Below are positions 9,472 through 16,761 of a stretch of 64,000 nucleotides of DNA, piece after piece (the stretch's first letter is position 1; each line of letters begins with the position of its first letter). The notes beneath the pieces were generated by a model. The model did no database searches. It saw nothing but the letters and a program-made list of their open reading frames with translations, and was not told the origin of the DNA. This stretch comes from Paenibacillus sp. CF384 (GTDB lineage Bacteria > Bacillota > Bacilli > Paenibacillales > Paenibacillaceae): NCBI RefSeq assembly GCF_900106745.1, contig NZ_FNNV01000016.1, forward strand, positions 1 to 64,000, given 5' to 3'. The translations under genes and the position numbers were made by a program.

Positions 9472-10545
9472 ATGAAAGTATGGAAACGGGGAACAGCCGT
9501 GCTGCTCGTGGCTTCGCTTGCCTTTCTGGCGGGGTGCAGCTCAGCGGCGTCACCGAAAGAAGCGATGATGGATGCGATGGCGAGCAATCAGAAAGCAACC
9601 AGCATGACATATAAAGGATCGATGACGTTCACCGACTTGGTGCTGCCTCCGGCCGCGGCGGATGCTGCAGGAAGCGCGAATTCTGCTATGACAGCGACGA
9701 TGCTTTCCTTCTTGAAGGGGACTGTCATCAACGTGCACGGTTCGGTTCAGAAATCGCCGATGCGCGCAGAGCTGACGATGGATGTTACGCTTGGCAGCGG
9801 CGATGTGAAATTGAATGCATCGATTCCGATGATCATAACCGAGGACAAAACATGGATTAAAGTGCCGCAAATTCCGGGGCTTCCGCTGCCGGAGACGATC
9901 GCAGGCAAATTCGTGGAAATTGATATGAAGAAGCTTGAACAAGAACAAGGCGCTGCCGATGTTGCAGCCTCCCCGCAGGTGGGACAGGACCTTCTGAAAG
10001 CACTGGTAGACAGCTTGGATGAGAAAACGTACTTCAGCGAGCCTGAAGCTGCGGATGTGAAAGGTTTGGCTGCCGATCATAAAGTCGATCAGCTCGTTCG
10101 TTTCTCGATCAACGAGCAGAATGTCGAAGCGGCGTGGACGGCGATCATGGAGAAGGCGGCGCCTCAGATCATTGATATTTTGCTCAAGAATGAGGCTTAT
10201 ATGAAGCTGTTCAAGCTTACGAAGTCCGACCTTGAGGCTGCCAAGAAGGAGTTGGAGGGTAAAGAGGACGGCAAGGTCAAAGCGGCTGTCGATGAAATGA
10301 AGAAATCGATCAAGATCAACCAGCTTGATGTTACCGGCGGGATTACGGACGATTACTTGACGTATGAAGGTTTGGATATGAATATCGAATCGACAAATTC
10401 CGCACAAGGGATGAAGCTGGGCATTCATTTCGACCTCTCCTTGGACGATATAAATAAGGAGATTAAATTTGAGTATGAGCTGCCGAAAGACGCGGTGCCT
10501 GTAGAGAAGATTCAGGAGATGTTGGGCTTGCCGCGCGGTTCGTAG
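9472..10545 (+). CDS. Lipoprotein of the DUF6612/LppX-like type
   Basis: A 357-residue exported lipoprotein: signal MKVWKRGTAVLLVASLAF with lipobox LAGC, Cys at residue 22. The mature part begins with a helix (SPKEAMMDAMASNQKATSMTYKGSMTF) and continues with alternating beta strands, the layout of the bacterial family in which lipoproteins form a half-barrel with a hydrophobic pocket. AGGAGAGGGG precedes the ATG. Function is unknown; carriage of a lipid or precursor in the envelope is typical of related folds. The chemoreceptor gene starts 43 bases downstream on the same strand. Confidence 0.7.
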   Translation: MKVWKRGTAVLLVASLAFLAGCSSAASPKEAMMDAMASNQKATSMTYKGSMTFTDLVLPPAAADAAGSANSAMTATMLSFLKGTVINVHGSVQKSPMRAELTMDVTLGSGDVKLNASIPMIITEDKTWIKVPQIPGLPLPETIAGKFVEIDMKKLEQEQGAADVAASPQVGQDLLKALVDSLDEKTYFSEPEAADVKGLAADHKVDQLVRFSINEQNVEAAWTAIMEKAAPQIIDILLKNEAYMKLFKLTKSDLEAAKKELEGKEDGKVKAAVDEMKKSIKINQLDVTGGITDDYLTYEGLDMNIESTNSAQGMKLGIHFDLSLDDINKEIKFEYELPKDAVPVEKIQEMLGLPRGS

Positions 10546-10588
10546 AACGGGTTTAATCCTACTTTGAGATCGGGTAGGGGTTGGAAGG

Positions 10589-12064
10589 ATGACACAGTCA
10601 GAATTGCAGGTCGCGGATTTATTTTATCGGAATCGTATTGTGTTTATGGGCTTGATTGCGTCATCGGTTATTTCGGTTGGCAGCGTTATGGCGCTGAATT
10701 TAATCCCAGGTGCGGGTAAATGGATGATTCTTGCTATTTCCGTCGTGCTGCTTGCGGTTCTTGGGGTTATGTTGACTCGCAAGGCGGGAATGCATATTTT
10801 CCCTTATATCGCTGTCGGCGGGAGCGCGGCACTGACGCTTTATCTTATGTTTGATGTCGTATCTATTACGAATTTCTTCTCGGTCTATTACATTGTAGCC
10901 ATTGCGGTTATTTATATGAGATGGACGCCCTTGCTGTTAGGACTCAGTATCGGATTGTTCATGAACATCTACGTGTTAATCGTACAAGGTCCGAAGCTTG
11001 GCGAGCAGTTGAGTTCCAGTACGGCCATTGGGATTTTCGTGTACTTCGGGCTTGTGAGTGCGCTTCTGATTGCACTTGTTCAAGCGGGGAAGTACTTTGC
11101 GGCTCAAATGGAAACGATGCGTGCGCAGTCTGAAGTGGCAACGAAGCAGCAGACGGCACAGAAGGAGCAATTGCTTGCGCAGGTGGAATCCATTGCAAGC
11201 AATCTGCTGCAAATTACCGAAGCCAGCGAAGCTAATCAAGCCTCGTTCCGCGAGATGACGCATGCTTTCCAGGAGATTACGGAAGGCGCGAATACGCAGG
11301 CTTCCTCTACTTCCGATATTTCGAGATTGGTGCAAGAAACGCATGTGCGGCTAGAGACGATGGACAATTCGCTTTATCAGCTGGAAGCCCAGTCTACTAT
11401 AGCCAACAGCTCAACAACGAGCGGCGGCGAGAAAATGGACGAGCTTTACGAGAGCATCTCGCAGTTCCAGCTCTCGGTTAAAGGGATGTCCGAGCAGATG
11501 GCGGCACTGGATGGGGTAATCGGTCACGTCAGCGAGTTTACGGAATCGATCGTCCGGATCGCAAGCGAAACGAACCTGCTTGCGCTTAACGCAAGCATCG
11601 AAGCGGCTAGAGCCGGGGAGTCCGGCCGTGGTTTCGCAGTAGTAGCAGGCGAGGTGCGTAAGCTGGCTGAGCTCTCGGCCGGGACGGCAGATGCGATCTC
11701 GGAGCAGCTCGAGAGCATGCAGAATCAAGCCGATGCTACGCGCGGCCTTATGAACGGGATTGGCCATCAGATGGCCACCAGCAGTCGGATTACGACGGAT
11801 ATGCGTGAAGCGTTCGTGGTCGTGCGTCAAACGGTGGAACAGCTTGCACACTCGCTGGACTATTATCGCGACACCATGACCGCTATCCGCGGTACAAGCA
11901 GCTCGATCGAGAGTGCGACTGAGAATGTGGCTGCGGTTAGCCAGCAGTCCTCTGCGACAATGGAGGAGCTGTCTGCTACGATTACTACGCTCGCGGAGCA
12001 GAACGAGCGTACGCTGCAGCGGATCAAAGAGGCGAGTGGTTCCGTACAGTCACTGGTGAGTTAG
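10589..12064 (+). CDS. Methyl-accepting chemotaxis protein with multi-span membrane sensor
   Basis: A 491-residue chemoreceptor. Residues about 12-165 hold six predicted membrane segments with short loops in place of the usual two helices and periplasmic domain, and no clear HAMP domain. A long coiled coil follows, with the strictly conserved signalling hairpin near residue 330-355 ([27 protein letters not shown]) that docks CheA and CheW. It would sense membrane or intracellular cues. The gene stands alone before a terminator; the stator genes motAB are about 18 kb away. No che gene is nearby. Confidence 0.93.
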   Translation: MTQSELQVADLFYRNRIVFMGLIASSVISVGSVMALNLIPGAGKWMILAISVVLLAVLGVMLTRKAGMHIFPYIAVGGSAALTLYLMFDVVSITNFFSVYYIVAIAVIYMRWTPLLLGLSIGLFMNIYVLIVQGPKLGEQLSSSTAIGIFVYFGLVSALLIALVQAGKYFAAQMETMRAQSEVATKQQTAQKEQLLAQVESIASNLLQITEASEANQASFREMTHAFQEITEGANTQASSTSDISRLVQETHVRLETMDNSLYQLEAQSTIANSSTTSGGEKMDELYESISQFQLSVKGMSEQMAALDGVIGHVSEFTESIVRIASETNLLALNASIEAARAGESGRGFAVVAGEVRKLAELSAGTADAISEQLESMQNQADATRGLMNGIGHQMATSSRITTDMREAFVVVRQTVEQLAHSLDYYRDTMTAIRGTSSSIESATENVAAVSQQSSATMEELSATITTLAEQNERTLQRIKEASGSVQSLVS

Positions 12065-12071
12065 ATAGGGG

Positions 12072-12116
12072 AAGCCTTCAACATTACGTTGTGATGTTGG
12101 GGGCTTTTTTGCATGG
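12072..12116 (+). terminator. Intrinsic terminator after the chemoreceptor gene
   Basis: AAGCCTTCAACAT pairs with ATGTTGGGGGCTT (G-T pairs allowed), followed by six T. Confidence 0.85.
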
Positions 12117-12200
12117 GTAGGGTAAGTGTCGAAATCCCCGCATAGGATGTACTATCGGTAGTCCAAATCGGGCGTTGCCCATGAAAAGAGTGTGAAGGCG

Positions 12201-12800
12201 ATGAAGCATATCCGCGGATTCATAGTCGGTGCATTAACCGGAAGTATGATCATGCTTGCCATGCCGACAGTAGGTGCAGCGGTGAAGCAATATGTGCTGG
12301 GGGACGCCACTTATCCGATTGTGGTGAACGGTACAACCTATGAAGATGAGAGCTTGCCGGTTATGAATTATAAGGGCAGTACCTATGTGCCGCTGCGAGC
12401 AGTCGGCGATTTGCTGGGTGCAGGTGTAGAGTGGAACAGCACGCTTAGACAGGTGGAGATTTCGTACGGCGGTACCAGTGAAACGTCTGCGCAAAATAAT
12501 GCGTTTCGCAACGTCGAGGTCTCCGGGAGCGGGGGCAAGTACAAGGTAACCGGCGAAGCGAGAGTGTTCGAGGCGATGATGAATTATGCCGTGGAAGACG
12601 GGCACAACTACTTGCTGGAGAAGAACTATATGCTTAGCGAAGGCGCGCCGGCTTGGTCAACCTTCGAGCTGAGTATCGTGATTCCGGCGAATAAGCTGCC
12701 GAAGAACGGGACCTTGATGCTGCAGATCTTCGAGTATAGCGCGAAGGACGGCGGGAAGGTCAACGTGCTAAATTTCCCGCTTGAGACGTTTATGGAGTGA
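12201..12800 (+). CDS. Exported stalk-domain protein (copper amine oxidase N-terminal-like domain)
   Basis: Secreted protein of about 199 residues. A signal sequence (IRGFIVGALTGSMIMLAMPTVGAA) is followed by a stalk domain at about residues 30-90 with the hallmarks YPIVVNG, YKGSTYVPLRAVGDLLGAGVEW and a final QVEI strand. This domain is common in surface proteins of Paenibacillus and carries no known catalytic function. The C-terminal 100 residues form a beta-rich domain of unknown role. The ATG at 12201 is preferred over an in-frame GTG at 12192, which has almost no room for a ribosome site; neither site is strong. Confidence 0.85.
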   Translation: MKHIRGFIVGALTGSMIMLAMPTVGAAVKQYVLGDATYPIVVNGTTYEDESLPVMNYKGSTYVPLRAVGDLLGAGVEWNSTLRQVEISYGGTSETSAQNNAFRNVEVSGSGGKYKVTGEARVFEAMMNYAVEDGHNYLLEKNYMLSEGAPAWSTFELSIVIPANKLPKNGTLMLQIFEYSAKDGGKVNVLNFPLETFME

Positions 12801-12807
12801 AATGCAC

Positions 12808-12851
12808 AAAAACAAAGAGAACTCATACGCCAATGAGTTCTCTTTGTTTTT
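12808..12851 (+). terminator. Strong bidirectional terminator
   Basis: AAAAACAAAGAGAACTCAT and ATGAGTTCTCTTTGTTTTT form a perfect 19-bp stem with a 6-base loop. Plus-strand T run at the 3' side and A run at the 5' side allow use from both directions. Confidence 0.92.
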
Positions 12852-12909
12852 AGGAAAGGCGTTTTAACTTGGCAGGTCTTTTCGGTGGCTACCGAACTGC
12901 GGTTATGCT

Positions 12910-13099
12910 AAATCTTGCAGGAAAGGCAACATTTTTTACCCTAGTGAGGTCTACTGCGGCTAGTTGTTGCACAATATGCAGCATTTCGAAGGGAATGAGC
13001 TGATATGTGCCGATTTGAGATGAAAATGTTGCAATCAATGCAGCATTTCCTCTAGGAGGCCTTAATATCAGATGAAATGTTGCAGAAAAGGCAGCATTT
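12910..13099 (+). repeat. Array of four 25-bp imperfect palindromes (AAATGTTGC-N7-GCAGCATTT)
   Basis: Copies at 12910-12934, 12962-12986, 13024-13048 and 13075-13099. Each has an AAATGTTGC-like left arm and a GCAGCATTT or GCAACATTT right arm that pair with one G-T or mismatch. Start-to-start distances are 52, 62 and 51 bp. Copy 1 fits better in the opposite orientation. No ORF covers the region, which lies between a terminator and the 3' end of the minus-strand kinase gene. The spacing copies that of the unrelated array at 47028-47212. Confidence 0.8.
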
Positions 13100-13114
13100 T
13101 AGAAGTGGATGGCC

Positions 13115-14407
13115 TTATTTGCCTATGGAGGCTAGTGGCAGTTGGAGCGAGAATGTCGTTGTCTCGTTCGGAATACTGCGCGCCGTGATCTTTCCTTTAT
13201 GCTGCTCGGCAATGGATTTGGCGATGGCTAAGCCTAAGCCGTGTCCGCCTTGTTTGCGGGACCTTGAGGCATCTGCTCGATAGAAGCGGTCGAAGATGCG
13301 TTCCAGATGCTCGGAGGCAATACCTTCGCCTGCATTGCTTACTGTGAGCATCAGGTCGTGGTGGCGCCTGCTCAGCTTCACGTCAATGGCACTCTTCGCG
13401 TTGGCGTATTTGGCCGCGTTATCGAGCAGGATCATCACGACCTGCTTGATTTGTTCGCCGCTGCCGCGAACGATCAAGCCCGGCTCAATCTCGTAGCTGA
13501 GTGACAGGTCTTGCTCGAAGATGACAGCCTCCATCGTCAGAATGACGCTCTCCACGGCTTCGCTAGCGTTAAACGGGGCGAACGCCATACGTGCCCTGGA
13601 ATCATCCATTTCGGTCAAATACAGGAGGTCGCTCGTCAATGTCTTCATACGCTCGGTCTCCGATTGGATATGATTCAGCCATTTGGCTTGATCGGCGATG
13701 CGCTCCTCCTTGTGGGCAAGGAGCACGTCCACGTTAGTGTTGATGACGGCGAGCGGCGTCTTCAATTCATGTGAGGCGTCTGCAATGAATTGCTTCTGCT
13801 TCTCGAACGCTTCCTTGACCGGTGCAATGGAACGATTCGCGAAATAGCGGCTCGTCAGATAGATGACGATGAGCATGCCGAGACCGACTATTAGGAACGT
13901 ATAGACGAGATGGGTTAGAATTTGCTGCTGGGCGGTCACGTCGAGGTAGGCGATCGAGTAACCGGATATCGTATTTTGAATCAGATAAGCCCAGTGAGTG
14001 CCGTCGAGAGAGAAGCGCCCGCTGTTCGCATGGCCTTGGGCGGCAATCGCGATAGCTCGGTCGTAGAAATCATCGTTCATATCGAAGCGGGAGTCCGTTG
14101 ACGTGAGCTTCCAAGCCGCGTCGGTTTGCAAGGAGAACGAGACCGAACGCTCCGGCGGTGGCCCTCCTCCATTGATTGTGTTATCCATACGAGGATGATC
14201 TTCGCCGCCCTGATGCAGGCTTCCTTCCCCATCGCCCCCTTTACCTGGCTTCCGATAGAAGTCCGAGACGCGGTGCAATTCCATATCGATATCGGCGCGC
14301 ACATTTTGATACGTGATCGTATAGATGGCTCCGAACGCTACGAGCATCATGCAAGTAATGATGACGATATTCAAGATTAAGAAGCGGTTGCGAAGCCGAT
14401 TAAACAT
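13115..14407 (-). CDS. Sensor histidine kinase
   Basis: A 430-residue membrane kinase. Two membrane helices (about 10-30 and 160-180) enclose an extracytoplasmic domain of about 125 residues containing a Gly/His-rich loop. There is no obvious HAMP. The HisKA box is ADASHELKTPLAVINTNVD with the phospho-accepting His near residue 220. The ATPase part has NAAKYA (N box), and GLGLAIAKSIAEQHKG (G2 box). The start ATG overlaps the stop of the regulator gene by one base, so the two are co-translated. The pair faces the VTC/DUF4956/Cthe_2159 operon, which is probably its target. Confidence 0.93.
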   Translation of the reverse strand: MFNRLRNRFLILNIVIITCMMLVAFGAIYTITYQNVRADIDMELHRVSDFYRKPGKGGDGEGSLHQGGEDHPRMDNTINGGGPPPERSVSFSLQTDAAWKLTSTDSRFDMNDDFYDRAIAIAAQGHANSGRFSLDGTHWAYLIQNTISGYSIAYLDVTAQQQILTHLVYTFLIVGLGMLIVIYLTSRYFANRSIAPVKEAFEKQKQFIADASHELKTPLAVINTNVDVLLAHKEERIADQAKWLNHIQSETERMKTLTSDLLYLTEMDDSRARMAFAPFNASEAVESVILTMEAVIFEQDLSLSYEIEPGLIVRGSGEQIKQVVMILLDNAAKYANAKSAIDVKLSRRHHDLMLTVSNAGEGIASEHLERIFDRFYRADASRSRKQGGHGLGLAIAKSIAEQHKGKITARSIPNETTTFSLQLPLASIGK

Positions 14408-15084
14408 CAGTTCGTCACCTCCAGCACGTATCCGACGCCGCGGATGGTGTTAATCCGCACTGAAGCGTCCAGGAATGCCAGCTTCTTGCGCAGGAAGGAG
14501 ACGTAGACTTCCACGTTGTTGTGCTCCACCTCCGTGTCAAACCCCCACAGTTTCTCGATCATTTGCTCCTTGGAAGTAATGGCGGTATTCCGCGTCATGA
14601 GCAGCTCCAGCAGGCCGCATTCTTTGAGGATTAGTTTAAGTTCCTTCCCCTTGCACGTTAGCCTGAGCGTCGACGTATTCAATTCGATGTCTCCGAATCG
14701 CAATGTATCCTCCGCTATCGCATCTCCCTTGCGTCTCAAAGCAGCTCTAATCCTCGCGAGGAGCTCCCCCGTCGAGAACGGCTTGGCGACGTAATCGTCC
14801 GCGCCATGGTCAAGTCCGGAGATTTTGTCATCAATCTCTCCTTTGGCGGTCAACAGAATGACAGGCATCGGAACGCCTTCCGCCCGAAGTGCCTTAAGGA
14901 CCGAGATGCCGTCCAGTTCCGGCAGCATGATGTCGAGCAGCACGAGATCATAGATGCCGCTCAGGGCATGGTCAAGCCCTTCTCTGCCATCATGCGCGAC
15001 ATCGACGGCATAATGGTGTTTCTTAAGTATTTGGGTCAACGCTTCCGCGAGATGAACCTCGTCTTCCACGATTAACAGTCTCAT
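14407..15084 (-). CDS. Response regulator, OmpR/PhoB family
   Basis: A 225-residue regulator. The receiver domain (1-115) has the acidic pair EDE near residue 7-9, phospho-acceptor Asp in LVLLDIMLPELDG near residue 51, and Lys in YVAKPFSTGELLARIRAAL near 101. The C-terminal winged helix (about 125-222) ends with VRTIRGVGYVLE-type sequence (here INTIRGVGYVLEV). It is the first gene of a minus-strand operon with the kinase. Two inverted 23-bp repeats in its upstream region are candidate binding sites and would make it autoregulated. Confidence 0.95.
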   Translation of the reverse strand: MRLLIVEDEVHLAEALTQILKKHHYAVDVAHDGREGLDHALSGIYDLVLLDIMLPELDGISVLKALRAEGVPMPVILLTAKGEIDDKISGLDHGADDYVAKPFSTGELLARIRAALRRKGDAIAEDTLRFGDIELNTSTLRLTCKGKELKLILKECGLLELLMTRNTAITSKEQMIEKLWGFDTEVEHNNVEVYVSFLRKKLAFLDASVRINTIRGVGYVLEVTN

Positions 15085-15138
15085 TCCGGTTTCCCCTTTT
15101 CGTCAGCGTGTTGCTGTTTCGCCTTCATCATAGGCAAC

Positions 15139-15161
15139 GAACCTTTAATCAACCTTAATTC
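15139..15161 (-). promoter_or_regulatory. Candidate response-regulator operator, kinase-operon side
   Basis: Two direct repeats with an 11-bp period, AACCTTTAATC (15140-15150) and AACCTTAATTC (15151-15161), the usual layout for tandem binding of OmpR/PhoB-type regulators. An inverted copy lies at 15207-15229. Confidence 0.5.
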
Positions 15162-15206
15162 TACCGAAGCCTTGCAGGCAACCGCTAATTGTAAATAACG
15201 TGTAAA

Positions 15207-15241
15207 GATTTAAGATTCGTTAAAGGTTCAGGCTCTAAGAT
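15207..15241 (+). promoter_or_regulatory. Candidate operator and promoter of the VTC operon
   Basis: Bases 15207-15229 match the reverse complement of 15139-15161 at 19 of 23 positions, including the perfect TTAAAGGTTC. A -10-like TAAGAT (15236-15241) follows at the distance expected when the regulator replaces the -35 contact, as in PhoB-type activation. Confidence 0.5.
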
Positions 15242-15291
15242 ACAGTCATGGCACGGCGGACTGCGCCGGCATGAAAGGAGCGAACGGCACG

Positions 15292-16059
15292 ATGGCAATT
15301 GAAGTGTTTAACCGTTACGAGAATAAATACCTCATGGATACCCAAGCATTCACTACCCTGCATAACCGGCTGCTTGCGTATATGGAGCCCGATGCCTATA
15401 ACCAGGACGGCGATTTCTACTCGATCAGCAATCTCTATTACGATACCGAGCATGATACATTGATCCGCACCAGTCTGGCGAAGCCAAAGTACCGGGAAAA
15501 GCTGCGTATCCGGGCATACGGAATACCCAGGGAGGATAGCAAAGTATACCTCGAGTTAAAAAAGAAAGTGTTCGGTTTGGTGAATAAGCGCAGGACGGCA
15601 CTGACGCTGGATGAGGCCTACACGTTCGTTCGAACAGGCGAGGAGCCGAAATTTCGTGCCGGGATGAACCGGCAGGTCATCCGAGAAATTCATTATTTTC
15701 TGCAGCGCTACGAATTGCGGCCGAAGGTGTATCTGGCTTACGACCGGATCGCGCTCTTCAGCAAAGAGAACCGCGACTTGCGTATCACATTCGATACGAA
15801 CATTCGGACAAGGCGGCATGATATCGGGCTCGAGCGCGGAGATTACGGTGAGCTGCTAATGCCAGCGGGGCAGTGGCTCATGGAAGTGAAGGCGGAGAAG
15901 ACGATTCCGGTCTGGCTCTCCCGGCTGCTATCGGAGAGCGGGATGTTCAAGGCAAGCTTCTCGAAATACGGCAATGAGTATAAGAAGTGGACAAGGGACG
16001 GCAGACCAAGCCTGCACAGCCCATCTAAAATGATGACGAAGGAGAGCGTACTGTTATGA
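15292..16059 (+). CDS. VTC-domain (polyphosphate polymerase-like) protein
   Basis: A 255-residue cytosolic protein of the VTC family, a triphosphate-tunnel fold used by the yeast vacuolar polyphosphate polymerase. Visible tunnel residues are the opening FNRYENKYLMD, basic YREKLRIRAYG, VYLELKKKVFGLVNKRRT, YDRIALF, and the acidic LMEVKAEKTIP near the end. Bacterial members usually accompany DUF4956 and CotH or Cthe_2159-like genes, as here. Real activity in bacteria is not settled. The ATG at 15292 follows AAAGGAG by 11 bases; an in-frame ATG at 15271 would place that site inside the gene. Overlaps the next gene by 4 bases. Confidence 0.88.
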   Translation: MAIEVFNRYENKYLMDTQAFTTLHNRLLAYMEPDAYNQDGDFYSISNLYYDTEHDTLIRTSLAKPKYREKLRIRAYGIPREDSKVYLELKKKVFGLVNKRRTALTLDEAYTFVRTGEEPKFRAGMNRQVIREIHYFLQRYELRPKVYLAYDRIALFSKENRDLRITFDTNIRTRRHDIGLERGDYGELLMPAGQWLMEVKAEKTIPVWLSRLLSESGMFKASFSKYGNEYKKWTRDGRPSLHSPSKMMTKESVLL

Positions 16060-16736
16060 TTGATTCTTTATTCTCGTCGGCGGCCGAAGGTTCGGCGCTC
16101 ACGCTGACCGATGCACTACTAACCTTATTTGTAGCGATTGCACTTGGATTGCTTATCAGCTGGACGTACATGCGGACGCAAGTCGGATATACTCAGAATT
16201 TTGCGCTGACCATGATTGTGCTGCCCGTTATTGTAGCCATTATCATTCTCTTGATCGGCAGTAATGTGGCAAGAGCCTTCAGTCTCGCAGGTGCCTTCTC
16301 CATTATCCGGTTCCGCAGTGCGCCTGGCGATCCGAAGGATATTGCGTTCGTCCTATTTACGATGGCCGCCGGTCTTGCTTGCGGTGTCGGGTCGTTTGGC
16401 TATGCCGTATTGTTCACAGTCGTGCTGTGCGTGCTGATGTTCGTTCTGCGGGCCGTGAATTTCGGTGCCAAACGAGCGACGCAGAAGCTGCTCAAGGTAA
16501 CCATTCCGGAGAATCTGGGCTATGAAGAGGCGTTCGATGAAATTTTCAACATGTTTGATGTGGCGTATGAACTAAGAAAAGTGAGAACAACGGAGCTTGG
16601 GAGCTTGTATGAAGTGGTGTATGCCATTACGCTCGATCCGCAAACGAACCAGAAGGAGCTACTGGACGCGATTCGGTGCAGGAACGGCAATCTCGATATT
16701 ACACTGACGATGAATCCGCCGGTGATGGACAATTAA
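16056..16736 (+). CDS. DUF4956 membrane protein
   Basis: A 226-residue integral membrane protein. Four hydrophobic segments lie at about residues 20-38, 48-68, 75-125 (two closely packed), around the family hallmark GAFSIIRFRSAPGDPKDIAFV near residue 85. A cytoplasmic C-terminal domain of about 80 residues follows. The start ATG overlaps the VTC gene stop (ATGA), so the two are translationally coupled. DUF4956 proteins are regularly neighbours of VTC-domain proteins and are presumed to work with them at the membrane; no activity is established. Confidence 0.9.
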   Translation: MIDSLFSSAAEGSALTLTDALLTLFVAIALGLLISWTYMRTQVGYTQNFALTMIVLPVIVAIIILLIGSNVARAFSLAGAFSIIRFRSAPGDPKDIAFVLFTMAAGLACGVGSFGYAVLFTVVLCVLMFVLRAVNFGAKRATQKLLKVTIPENLGYEEAFDEIFNMFDVAYELRKVRTTELGSLYEVVYAITLDPQTNQKELLDAIRCRNGNLDITLTMNPPVMDN

Positions 16737-16761
16737 ACGATGATCGAAAGGAAGATGAACG

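Noticed and set aside
12910-13099. CRISPR array (also considered for 47028-47212)
   Set aside because: Only four degenerate repeats, spacers of unequal length, inverted copies within one array and no cas gene in the window.
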